A stretch of DNA of 34,620 nt from an uncultured Muribaculaceae bacterium (GTDB lineage: Bacteria; Bacteroidota; Bacteroidia; Bacteroidales; Muribaculaceae): the NCBI GenBank assembly GCA_910584495.1, contig CAJUAR010000026.1, positions 1-34,620 of the forward strand. The letters are read 5' to 3'. Positions 1-8,159 of this stretch are shown piece after piece; the stretch's first letter is position 1; every line of letters starts with the position of its first letter. Both the position numbers and the translations under genes were made by a program. The notes under the pieces were generated by a model. It searched no databases. It saw only the letters and a program-made list of their open reading frames with translations, and had not been told where the DNA came from.

Positions 1-15
1 TAACCCCTTTAACCT

Positions 16-47
16 AAGTTTTGCAAGCCTTAAAGCTTGCGAAACTT
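16..47. repeat. Inverted repeat at the window's left edge
   Basis: Bases 16-28 and 35-47 form a 13-bp hairpin around a 6-nt loop (cttaaa), with one wobble or mismatch position. No T-run follows on the plus strand. It may end transcription of a gene lying left of the window, or be an operator; the sequence does not decide. The hairpin is plainly visible, its role is a guess. Confidence 0.4.
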
Positions 48-68
48 TAATAAATAGTACACAAGCAA

Positions 69-109
69 ATGAGCGGTGCCTCCTATCCGAAAAAGGCGGC
101 ATCGCTCAT
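69..109 (-). terminator. Hairpin overlapping the menA stop codon
   Basis: ATGAGCG (69-75) pairs with CGCTCAT (103-109), and GCC/GGC pairing continues inward with two mismatches. On the minus strand it starts in the last codons of menA and is followed by a weak T-rich stretch (TTTGCTTG). It probably protects or ends the menA transcript. The poor U-tract keeps confidence low. Confidence 0.4.
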
Positions 110-993
110 GTTGCATAATGATGGAATACTGCCAGTGCCAGCAAACCTACCGACATGACGAGCATCAATCTGGCTGTATTGGCAAGAAAGGGAGTGAGCT
201 TGGCGCCATAGAGCTTGTCCATTTTTTTTGCCGCTACGGCCGATATTATAACATATAGGCAAGGAACTATGAACCACCGCCGGCTCACAACCTGCCACAG
301 CGGCAAAATGCAACAAGCGGCGATAAAAGCGTTGATAATGTAGAGTATCACCGACCAACGGCGGCCAATGATTGACGATAACGTGCGTTTACCCACTGCC
401 ATATCATCGGGAATGTCGCGATAGTTGTTGACAATAAGCACATTGGCACCCATCAGTCCTACAGAGCAAGCCGCAAGCACGACAAGGAAGTTGATTGTGT
501 GAGCCTGAACATAATATGTGAGGCACACCGGGACAATGCCAAAAAACAAAAACACAGCAACTTCGCCAAGCGCATGTGTCGACAATGGATAAGGACCTGT
601 GCTATAGGCCAAAGCTCCAAGGCCGATAATTGCGCCAACTGCAATAAGCCACCAACCGCCAAAATAGGCAATGGCAAGACCGACACAACCGGCAACAAAA
701 AGCACGGCATAGACTGCGACTGCCATTTGGCGCGGGCTAATGTCGCCTTCGGTAACTCCGCGGCGAGGACCTTCACGGCCTCGCCGGTCGCGACCTGCCT
801 TATAGTCGTAATACTCATTGGCAAAGTTCGATGCCACCTGACAGAGAATGGCAAAAAAAAGACATAGAACAGCAGGTATGGGATTGAAATTGCCGTCAAT
901 AAAACTGCATGCCCATGCTGTGAACACACCGGCGACCGATACAGGGATTGTGCGAAGTCGCACAGCTTCTATCCAGGCTCTGAGAGTTTTCAT
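106..993 (-). CDS. menA: 1,4-dihydroxy-2-naphthoate polyprenyltransferase
   Basis: This 295-residue polytopic inner-membrane protein of the UbiA prenyltransferase superfamily would attach a polyprenyl chain to 1,4-dihydroxy-2-naphthoate, the membrane step of menaquinone synthesis. Both Asp-rich catalytic motifs are visible: N59-x3-D63-x5-D69 (NEYYDYKAGRD) and NNYRDIPDD at 189-197. Hydrophobic segments fill most of the rest. Length and motif order fit MenA better than UbiA or heme O synthase, and menaquinone is the usual Bacteroidales quinone. It stands alone and is divergent from pyrG. A TAAATTTG promoter box ends only 4 nt before the ATG, so the mRNA may have almost no leader. No other men genes are in the window. 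Confidence 0.9.
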   Translation of the reverse strand: MKTLRAWIEAVRLRTIPVSVAGVFTAWACSFIDGNFNPIPAVLCLFFAILCQVASNFANEYYDYKAGRDRRGREGPRRGVTEGDISPRQMAVAVYAVLFVAGCVGLAIAYFGGWWLIAVGAIIGLGALAYSTGPYPLSTHALGEVAVFLFFGIVPVCLTYYVQAHTINFLVVLAACSVGLMGANVLIVNNYRDIPDDMAVGKRTLSSIIGRRWSVILYIINAFIAACCILPLWQVVSRRWFIVPCLYVIISAVAAKKMDKLYGAKLTPFLANTARLMLVMSVGLLALAVFHHYAT

Positions 994-997
994 GTCG

Positions 998-1005
998 CAA
1001 ATTTA
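998..1005 (-). promoter_or_regulatory. Putative menA -7 promoter box
   Basis: The minus strand reads TAAATTTG, matching the Bacteroidetes -7 consensus TAnnTTTG. It lies 4 nt before the menA ATG (991-993), so transcription would begin at or very near the start codon. No convincing TTTG -33 element is found at the usual distance, so the call rests on the -7 match. Confidence 0.5.
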
Positions 1006-1034
1006 GCGTTTTTTTTGTTCTTATGGCACTCTAA

Positions 1035-1067
1035 ATTGGCAAGTCTGCAAATTTTTCGCTAATTTTG
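1035..1067 (+). promoter_or_regulatory. pyrG promoter (-33/-7 Bacteroidetes type)
   Basis: ATTG at 1035-1038 and TAATTTTG at 1060-1067 are separated by 21 bp, matching the TTTG/TAnnTTTG promoter of Bacteroidetes. Transcription should begin around 1072-1075, about 33 nt before GTG 1107. This argues against the in-frame TTG at 1065 as a start, because that codon lies inside the promoter. Confidence 0.7.
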
Positions 1068-1106
1068 CGCAAATTTGTTCACACCACAGATGTCAATTTT
1101 ATTAAC

Positions 1107-2741
1107 GTGGAAACTAAATATATCTTTGTTACCGGCGGCGTGGCTTCGTCGCTCGGAAAAGGAATTATTTCATCGTCATTGGCATGCCTGCTCAAAGCAC
1201 GAGGCATGCGTGTCACCATCCAAAAATTCGACCCATATCTAAATATTGATCCAGGCACGCTAAATCCCTATGAGCATGGAGAATGTTATGTGACAGAAGA
1301 TGGCCACGAAGCTGATTTGGACCTTGGACACTACGAACGTTTCACCAACGTGCACACTTCCAAAGCCAATAATGTGACCACGGGTCGTATCTATCAAAGC
1401 GTTATCGACAAAGAACGCCGCGGCGACTATCTAGGCAAAACCGTACAGATTGTACCTCATATTACCGATGAAATCAAACGCAATGTCAAATATTTGGGTA
1501 ACACAGGCAATTACGACTATATAATCACCGAAATCGGAGGAACTGTGGGCGATATTGAATCGCTTCCTTTCCTCGAGGCCGTACGCCAATTGAGATGGGA
1601 ACTGGGACATTGCAGCATTTGCATCCATCTTACTTATGTGCCATATATAGCTGCTGCCAAAGAACTCAAGACCAAGCCCACACAACACAGCGTCAAAGCC
1701 CTTCAAGAAGTGGGTATACAGCCTGATATACTTATTCTGCGCACCGAGCACGACATCAGCACAGAGATGCGTCGCAAAATTGCCCTTTTTTGCAATGTAG
1801 AGCCTGATTGCGTAATACAGTCGAAAGATGTTAATTCCATCTACAAAGTTCCTCTGATGATGCATGCTCAGCATCTCGACCAGATTGTGCTGCGCAAAAC
1901 CAACATGAACGCAGAAGGCGAACCGCACATGGAGCCATGGCTGAAATTCATAGAAAAAATGGACAATGCCGCCGAAACAGTAACAATTGGTCTTGTAGGA
2001 AAGTATGTAGAGCTCCAGGATGCTTATAAATCGATTGACGAAGCTCTCTTCCATGCCGCAACCTATGCCGATCACAAAGTTAATATCGTTTACATCCATT
2101 CCGAGAAAATTGACCAGAGCAATGTGGCCGAAAAACTTGCCGGCATGGACGGCGTAATTATTGCCCCTGGCTTCGGACAACGTGGCATAGAAGGCAAATT
2201 TGCCGCGCTGAAATGGTGCCGCGAAAACGATATTCCCACATTTGGCATTTGTCTTGGCATGCAGTGCATGGTCATTGAGTTTGCCCGAAACGTTCTTGGT
2301 TTGAAAGAAGCTAACTCAACCGAAATGAATCCTCACACCAAGGAGAATGTTATCGACCTGATGGAAGAACAGAAAAATATCTCCAATCTTGGCGGTACCA
2401 TGCGACTGGGTGCATACGACTGTCATTTACGGGCAGGATCGAAAGCCGCCGAAGCCTATGGCTCTCAGGATATTCGTGAACGACATCGGCACCGCTACGA
2501 ATTCAACAACGACTACCGCAGCCGTTTCGAACAAGCCGGCATGTTATGTGTAGGCGAAAACCCAAAGGCTCACCTTGTCGAAATTGTAGAGATGCCATCG
2601 AAACGATGGTTTATAGGTACACAGTACCATCCCGAGTACTCAAGTACTGTTCTTTCGCCAAGCCCCATTTTTGGCTCGTTTATCAAGGCTGTGATTGACT
2701 TCCACGAAGAAAAAGTAAAGCAAGAGAAATTAAGTAAATAA
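1107..2741 (+). CDS. pyrG: CTP synthase
   Basis: PyrG makes CTP from UTP, ATP and glutamine in the cytoplasm, the last step of pyrimidine nucleotide synthesis. The 544-residue protein has the N-terminal synthetase domain with its P-loop (GGVASSLGKG) within the first 20 residues, and a C-terminal class I glutamine amidotransferase domain with nucleophile C382 (GICLGMQ) and catalytic H508 and E510 (YHPEY). The start is taken as GTG 1107, giving METKYIFVTGG, the usual family N-terminus. An in-frame TTG at 1065 would add 14 residues but lies in the promoter. yidC begins 14 nt downstream, so the two are probably co-transcribed. Length is normal for the family. Confidence 0.97.
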   Translation: METKYIFVTGGVASSLGKGIISSSLACLLKARGMRVTIQKFDPYLNIDPGTLNPYEHGECYVTEDGHEADLDLGHYERFTNVHTSKANNVTTGRIYQSVIDKERRGDYLGKTVQIVPHITDEIKRNVKYLGNTGNYDYIITEIGGTVGDIESLPFLEAVRQLRWELGHCSICIHLTYVPYIAAAKELKTKPTQHSVKALQEVGIQPDILILRTEHDISTEMRRKIALFCNVEPDCVIQSKDVNSIYKVPLMMHAQHLDQIVLRKTNMNAEGEPHMEPWLKFIEKMDNAAETVTIGLVGKYVELQDAYKSIDEALFHAATYADHKVNIVYIHSEKIDQSNVAEKLAGMDGVIIAPGFGQRGIEGKFAALKWCRENDIPTFGICLGMQCMVIEFARNVLGLKEANSTEMNPHTKENVIDLMEEQKNISNLGGTMRLGAYDCHLRAGSKAAEAYGSQDIRERHRHRYEFNNDYRSRFEQAGMLCVGENPKAHLVEIVEMPSKRWFIGTQYHPEYSSTVLSPSPIFGSFIKAVIDFHEEKVKQEKLSK

Positions 2742-2755
2742 TAATCATATAATTA

Positions 2756-4828
2756 ATGGATAAAAACACATTGACAGGCTTATTGCTTATGGCAGCCGTC
2801 CTCTTCGGTTTTATGTGGCTGAGCCAGCCATCCGACCAGAACGGCCCGTCAAAGCAGCAAAGCAACGAACAAACCGTAAGAAAAACTGACAACAACGGCG
2901 ACAACTTGGCCGTTTCACCTATCGACAGCACTTCGCTTGTGATGGCTGTCAGGGCTATGGGAACCAAAACTGCCAACGGCTGTTACACACTGAGCAACGA
3001 CTATTTCACACTCACCGCCGATAGCTTGAACGGCATCAACGGTGAATATCATTTTGGAGGTGTTACAGCTTCTGTGGCCGACATCATTTCGGGAAAAGCT
3101 TCGCTCGATGCCGTATCGACTGCAAAAGCATCGAAAGAGCTTCACAAAATCATCGACAACGCCCTTCGCTACGAAGGTTTTGCTCGCTATCTTAATGGTA
3201 AAAGCACAGAAAAAGTTCTCGAAAACGACCTTGTGCGTGTCACCTTGTCATCGCTCGGAGGCCGAATCAGCCAGGTGGAATTAAAAAAATATAAAACCGA
3301 AGTTGGCGATACAGCTTCGAACATTCTCCTTTTCCGCCATGCAACAGATGGCTATGGTTTCCGCTTCAACACTGCCGACCAACGCATCAACACCCGCGAC
3401 CTCAACTTCGACGTTCGTACCGAAGGCGATAGTGCTGTGATAATGACTCTTGCCCCTGCCGAGGGTGCCGAATGGGCTGTGCGTTATGTCCTGCCCGATG
3501 ATTCCTACACCGTCAAGATGGAGCTTATTCAGAAAGGCATGGACAACATCCTTCCGGCCAATACATCATCTATTGAATTCGGATGGAACCAAAAGATGGG
3601 CAGAAACGAAGTTGGACGCACATTTGAAGAACGAAACAGCGCAATTTTCTACAAATATATTGGCGAGAACGTTGACGAACTCAATGCAAACGGCGACGAC
3701 GAAGAAAGTCTTTCCGGCCGTCTGCGATGGGTGGCATTCAAAAATCAATTCTTCTCAAGTGTGATTATTGCTCGCAACAGCTTCTCGTCGGCCGAACTGG
3801 CTTCGAAAGATTTGAAGACTGCCGATTTCCTTAAGGACATGAATATGACGGCAACTGTGCCTTATACCGTTGCCGACGGCACTGCTGCAAGCTTCGACTT
3901 CTATTTTGGCCCTAACGACTATCCCCTGCTCTCAAGCCTTGACGAAAAACTTGGATATGACGACGAGGGGCTTTCGCTCACGCGTCTGATTCCTCTCGGA
4001 TGGACACTTTTCCGATGGATCAACACAATCATCGTCATTCCGGTATTCACCTTCCTTGGCAAATATATTGCAAACTACGGCATAATTATTCTGCTGCTTA
4101 CCATCTTTATCAAACTCATCATTTTCCCATTCACCTTCAAGAGCTATAAGAGCCAGGCAAAAATGCGTGTGCTTGCTCCTGAAATCAAGGAAATCAATGA
4201 GAAATATCCCAACCAGGAAGATGCCCTAAAACGCCAGCAAGAAACCATGGCGCTCTACAGCCGTGCCGGTGCAAGCCCATTCTCGGGATGCCTGCCCATG
4301 TTGCTGCAGATGCCGGTGCTCATTGCAATGTTCTGCTTCTTGCCTTCGGCCATTGAACTTCGCGGACAGTCCTTCCTGTGGGCTCAAGACCTTTCGGCTC
4401 CGGACTATGTGCTCAGCCTGCCTTTCACCATTCCCTTCTATGGCGACCACGTGAGCCTCTTCTGCTTGCTTATGACCATTGTCAACATTGTCTATATGCG
4501 TGTGAGCATGCAAAGCCAGCCCCAGAGTGCCGGCATGCCGGGCATGAAAGTGATGCAGTACATCATGCCAATCATGTTCCTGTTCATGTTCAACGACTAT
4601 GCTTCCGGTTTGAGCTATTACTATCTCCTTTCATTGTTCATCACCATTCTGCAAACCTACATTTTCCGTCACACTATCGACGAAAAAAAAGTGCGCGAAC
4701 AATTGCTGGCCAACGCTCGCAAGCCCCGCAAAAAAAGCGGTTGGATGGCACGCCTCGAAGAAGCCCAGAAACAAGCACTCGCCGCTCAGCGTCAGCAGCA
4801 ACAAGGCGGTGGCAAACGTCGTAAATAA
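2756..4828 (+). CDS. yidC: Membrane protein insertase YidC
   Basis: YidC inserts and folds inner-membrane proteins, alone or with SecYEG. The 690-residue protein has an N-terminal membrane anchor (about residues 4-21), a long periplasmic domain to about residue 400, then the conserved hydrophobic core of several transmembrane segments. The family motif region around FKSYKSQAKMRVL and FSGCLPMLLQMPVL is clear. The tail is strongly basic and glutamine-rich (QRQQQQGGGKRRK), as expected for a ribosome-contacting C-terminus. Length is at the upper end for Bacteroidetes YidC. It sits between pyrG (14 nt upstream) and an aminotransferase gene (12 nt downstream), so it is probably in their operon. Confidence 0.96.
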   Translation: MDKNTLTGLLLMAAVLFGFMWLSQPSDQNGPSKQQSNEQTVRKTDNNGDNLAVSPIDSTSLVMAVRAMGTKTANGCYTLSNDYFTLTADSLNGINGEYHFGGVTASVADIISGKASLDAVSTAKASKELHKIIDNALRYEGFARYLNGKSTEKVLENDLVRVTLSSLGGRISQVELKKYKTEVGDTASNILLFRHATDGYGFRFNTADQRINTRDLNFDVRTEGDSAVIMTLAPAEGAEWAVRYVLPDDSYTVKMELIQKGMDNILPANTSSIEFGWNQKMGRNEVGRTFEERNSAIFYKYIGENVDELNANGDDEESLSGRLRWVAFKNQFFSSVIIARNSFSSAELASKDLKTADFLKDMNMTATVPYTVADGTAASFDFYFGPNDYPLLSSLDEKLGYDDEGLSLTRLIPLGWTLFRWINTIIVIPVFTFLGKYIANYGIIILLLTIFIKLIIFPFTFKSYKSQAKMRVLAPEIKEINEKYPNQEDALKRQQETMALYSRAGASPFSGCLPMLLQMPVLIAMFCFLPSAIELRGQSFLWAQDLSAPDYVLSLPFTIPFYGDHVSLFCLLMTIVNIVYMRVSMQSQPQSAGMPGMKVMQYIMPIMFLFMFNDYASGLSYYYLLSLFITILQTYIFRHTIDEKKVREQLLANARKPRKKSGWMARLEEAQKQALAAQRQQQQGGGKRRK

Positions 4829-4840
4829 AAATCATCTGTT

Positions 4841-6040
4841 ATGCAAAGTATTTCTCCAAGGGTCAAAGCACTGGCTGTGTCGCAGACACTTGCCATGTCC
4901 CAGAAAAGTGCCGAACTTAAGGCCAAAGGAATCGATGTCATCAACCTATCGGTGGGAGAGCCGGATTTCAACACGCCCTCCCACATCAAGGCAGCTGCCG
5001 TCAAGGCCATTGAAGACAATTTCTCGTTCTACAGCCCCGTGGCCGGTTATATGAGCCTCCGCAAAGCCATTGCTGCCAAATTGCTCAACGAAAACAATGT
5101 CGAGTTTTCTCCTGAGCAGATCGTGGTTGGTAATGGTGCAAAACATGCTTTGAGCAATGTCATTCTTGCCACCGTGGCTCCCGGCGACGAAGTAATCATA
5201 CCCACCCCGGCTTGGGTGAGCTATGTCGAAATGGTCAAATTGGCCGAAGGCGTACCTGTTACTGTGGAAACCAAGCTTGAGCAAAACTTCAAAATCAGTC
5301 CCGAACAGCTTGCCGCAGCTATCACACCTCGCACCCGCGCCATCATTTTATGCTCGCCGTCGAATCCCACAGGCAGTGTGTATACTTGCGAAGAACTTAA
5401 AGCATTGGCCGAGATAATCGCCCTCCATCCCGACATGCTTGTCATTGCCGACGAAATCTACGAGCATATACTCTACACCGGCAAAGACTTTGTGTCGATG
5501 GCCTCGTTCGACAATATTAAATCGCAAGTAGTGCTTATCAATGGCGTTTCAAAAGCCTATGCTATGACAGGTTGGCGTATCGGTTTCTGTGCCGCGCCTG
5601 TTGAAATTGCCAAGGCCGTGAGCAAACTTCAGGGACAGACAACATCGGGAGCCTCGTCGATTGCCCAGAAAGCTGCCGAAGCAGCCTATACCGGTTCTCA
5701 GGAATGTGTCGAGGAAATGCGCCTGGCCTTCGAGCGTCGCCGCAACCTTGTGGTGAAACTTGCCCGTCAAATTCCCGGAATGCGTGTCAGTGAACCTCAG
5801 GGGGCTTTCTATCTCTTTCCTGAAGTGAACAGCTTCCTCGGCACGGTTGCCCCTGATGGGCGAACCATCAACACATCCGGAGATCTTGCTCTCTATCTTT
5901 TGGAAGAAGCCCATGTGGCTACCGTCGATGGTGCTGCATTCTGTGCCCCGGGATTTATACGAATGAGCTACGCTACTTCCGACGAAAATCTGGTCGAAGC
6001 TTTCGCTCGCATTTCAAAAGCCCTTGCTGTTCTGAAATAA
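4841..6040 (+). CDS. Class I/II PLP-dependent aminotransferase, aspartate-type
   Basis: This 399-residue cytosolic fold-type I aminotransferase probably interconverts aspartate and oxaloacetate with glutamate and 2-oxoglutarate. The PLP-binding lysine is K238 in SKAYAMTGWRIGF, preceded by the substrate and cofactor motifs SPSNPTGSVY and ADEIYEHI. The final Arg motif lies near FIRMSYATS. The pattern is that of the subgroup Ib aspartate aminotransferases common in bacteria, but substrate choice (aspartate, prephenate or aromatic acids) cannot be fixed from sequence alone. It is the last gene before a strong terminator and follows yidC by 12 nt. Confidence 0.88.
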   Translation: MQSISPRVKALAVSQTLAMSQKSAELKAKGIDVINLSVGEPDFNTPSHIKAAAVKAIEDNFSFYSPVAGYMSLRKAIAAKLLNENNVEFSPEQIVVGNGAKHALSNVILATVAPGDEVIIPTPAWVSYVEMVKLAEGVPVTVETKLEQNFKISPEQLAAAITPRTRAIILCSPSNPTGSVYTCEELKALAEIIALHPDMLVIADEIYEHILYTGKDFVSMASFDNIKSQVVLINGVSKAYAMTGWRIGFCAAPVEIAKAVSKLQGQTTSGASSIAQKAAEAAYTGSQECVEEMRLAFERRRNLVVKLARQIPGMRVSEPQGAFYLFPEVNSFLGTVAPDGRTINTSGDLALYLLEEAHVATVDGAAFCAPGFIRMSYATSDENLVEAFARISKALAVLK

Positions 6041-6062
6041 TACGAACATATAAACTTAAAAA

Positions 6063-6097
6063 AAACGCGGCGGGACACTTTTCGCCGCGTTTTTTTT
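6063..6097 (+). terminator. Rho-independent terminator after the aminotransferase gene
   Basis: A 10-bp perfect stem (6063-6072 with 6083-6092, AAACGCGGCG/CGCCGCGTTT) with a 10-nt loop is followed by a run of T to 6097. This closes the pyrG-yidC-aminotransferase unit. The T-tail ends in TTTG, which also serves as the -33 box of the next promoter. Confidence 0.9.
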
Positions 6098-6127
6098 GCG
6101 CATTGTCCAAAAAAATTCCTAATTTTG
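6095..6127 (+). promoter_or_regulatory. Promoter of the ABC-F gene
   Basis: TTTG at 6095-6098 and TAATTTTG at 6120-6127 are 21 bp apart, an ideal Bacteroidetes promoter. The -33 box is the end of the upstream terminator's T-run. The start codon is 20 nt past the -7 box. Confidence 0.75.
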
Positions 6128-6147
6128 CAGCATATTAGCACAATAGG

Positions 6148-8127
6148 ATGATTTCAATAAACAATTTGTCGATTGAGTTTAGCTCGCAAGTTTTATTCGA
6201 CAATATAAATTATGTGATAAACCAACGCGACAAAATTGCCCTTGTGGGCAAAAATGGCGCGGGAAAGAGCACTATGCTCAAAATTATAGCCGGTCTGCAA
6301 GCTCCGACCAAGGGCAGCGTTTCGGTGCCTAATGGCGTGACAATAGGCTATCTGCCCCAGCAAATGGTGCTCACCGACACTCTGTCTGTTGCGGAAGAGG
6401 TGCGCAAGGTCTTTGCTCATATTTCCGACATGCAAGCCCGACTGGACAGCTTGAATCAGGAACTGGCAGAACGAACCGACTATGAATCGGACAGTTACAA
6501 CGAGCTCATCGAGCGTGTGAGCAATCTCACAGAAGAGCTTGTGCTCGCTTCGAGCGACAACTGCGAGGCCGAGCTGGAGAAGACACTCCTCGGCCTTGGT
6601 TTCGTGCGGTCCGACTTCGACCGTCCTACATCGGAATTCAGCGGAGGCTGGCGTATGCGCATCGAGCTGGCTAAAATTCTTCTTCAGCGTCCCGACGTTC
6701 TCTTGCTCGACGAACCTACCAACCACCTCGATATAGAATCTATTCAATGGCTCGAAAACTTCCTCTGCAGCAAAGCCAAAGCTGTTGTGCTGGTAAGCCA
6801 CGACCGAGCCTTTATCGACAACGTCACCAACCGCACCATCGAAATTTCGCTTGGCAAAATCTACGATTATAATGTCAACTATTCACATTTCGTAGTTTTG
6901 CGTGCCGAACGAATCGAACAACAGCTCCGAGCCTACCGCAACCAGCAAAAACAGATTGCCGACACTGAAGAATTTATTGAGCGTTTCCGCTATAAGGCCA
7001 CAAAATCAGTGCAGGTTCAAAGCCGCATCAAGCAGCTTGCCAAGATTGAACGAATAGAAGTTGACGAAGTCGACAATTCGCGGCTTAGTCTGCGCTTTCC
7101 TCCCGCACCTCGGTCAGGCGACTTTCCTCTCATTATTGATGACCTTGGCAAAGCCTATGGCGACCATCAGGTTTTCGATCATGCTACATTCACACTTCGT
7201 CGAGGCGATAAAGTGGCCTTTGTAGGCAAGAACGGAGAAGGCAAATCAACCTTGGTGAAATGCATCATGGGCGAGATTCCGTTCACCGGTACACTTCGGC
7301 TGGGTCACAACGTCAAAATTGGTTATTTTGCGCAAAACCAGGCACAGTTGCTCGACGGTGAACTCTCCGTGTTTGACACCATCGACCGTGTGGCAGTGGG
7401 CGACATACGTCTTAAAATCCGTGATATTCTCGGTGCCTTTATGTTTGGCGGCGAAGCTTCGGACAAGAAGGTCAAAGTTCTGTCCGGCGGGGAAAAAACC
7501 AGGCTGGCAATGATCAAACTCCTTTTGGAACCCGTCAACTTCCTAATTCTCGACGAGCCCACTAATCACCTGGATATGAACAGCAAAGATGTGCTCAAAC
7601 AAGCCATTGCCGATTTCGACGGAACTGTGATTGTTGTGAGCCACGACCGTGAGTTTCTCGACGGTCTGGTAGACAAAGTCTATGAATTCGGTGGTGGCAA
7701 AGTGCGCGAATGTCTTGGTGGAATCTATGAGTTCCTCGAAAAGAAAAGACTGTCCAACCTTCACGAACTCGAACTGTCACAACAACGCCAGCCTGCAAAG
7801 GAAATGACCAGAAAAGAAGCCGAGAGTGTTCCGGAAAAAACAAATTTAAAAACCGAAAACAATGCTCGAAAGCTTACCTATAACGAGCAACGCGAACGTG
7901 ATAAAGCCCTAAAACGCCAAGCCAAGAAGGCCGAAGATGCCGAAAACGAAGTAGGACGCCGCGAAGCCGAGCTTGCCGAAATTGAAACAAAGATTGCTGC
8001 CGGCGATGTGTCTCCGGAAATTTTCGAAGCTCATGCCAAAGCTTCGAAAGAAGTTGAAAATGCCATGAGTATCTGGGAAATAGCACAGCAGGAATATGAT
8101 AAACTTAAAGAACAGTACGACAAATAA
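6148..8127 (+). CDS. ABC-F family ATP-binding protein
   Basis: The 659-residue protein has two ABC ATPase domains in one chain and no transmembrane segment, which defines the ABC-F class of ribosome-associated ATPases rather than transporters. Domain 1 has Walker A GKNGAGKS (near residue 35), signature SGGWRMRIEL and Walker B LLLDEPTNHLD. Domain 2 has GKNGEGKS, LSGGEKTRLAM and LILDEPTNHLD. A linker rich in charged residues lies between them. The last 110 residues are a Lys/Glu/Ala-rich coiled-coil, as in Uup/YheS-type proteins. It likely acts on stalled or damaged ribosomes; antibiotic protection is possible but nothing specific points to it. The M13 peptidase gene starts 32 nt later. Confidence 0.93.
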   Translation: MISINNLSIEFSSQVLFDNINYVINQRDKIALVGKNGAGKSTMLKIIAGLQAPTKGSVSVPNGVTIGYLPQQMVLTDTLSVAEEVRKVFAHISDMQARLDSLNQELAERTDYESDSYNELIERVSNLTEELVLASSDNCEAELEKTLLGLGFVRSDFDRPTSEFSGGWRMRIELAKILLQRPDVLLLDEPTNHLDIESIQWLENFLCSKAKAVVLVSHDRAFIDNVTNRTIEISLGKIYDYNVNYSHFVVLRAERIEQQLRAYRNQQKQIADTEEFIERFRYKATKSVQVQSRIKQLAKIERIEVDEVDNSRLSLRFPPAPRSGDFPLIIDDLGKAYGDHQVFDHATFTLRRGDKVAFVGKNGEGKSTLVKCIMGEIPFTGTLRLGHNVKIGYFAQNQAQLLDGELSVFDTIDRVAVGDIRLKIRDILGAFMFGGEASDKKVKVLSGGEKTRLAMIKLLLEPVNFLILDEPTNHLDMNSKDVLKQAIADFDGTVIVVSHDREFLDGLVDKVYEFGGGKVRECLGGIYEFLEKKRLSNLHELELSQQRQPAKEMTRKEAESVPEKTNLKTENNARKLTYNEQRERDKALKRQAKKAEDAENEVGRREAELAEIETKIAAGDVSPEIFEAHAKASKEVENAMSIWEIAQQEYDKLKEQYDK

Positions 8128-8159
8128 CAGTTGAATTAAACTTTATAAATCAATATAAT

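Noticed and set aside
7780..8127. Possible separate toxin or regulator in the C-terminal part of the ABC-F protein
   Set aside because: The charged coiled-coil is in the same uninterrupted frame and is normal for Uup/YheS-type ABC-F proteins.
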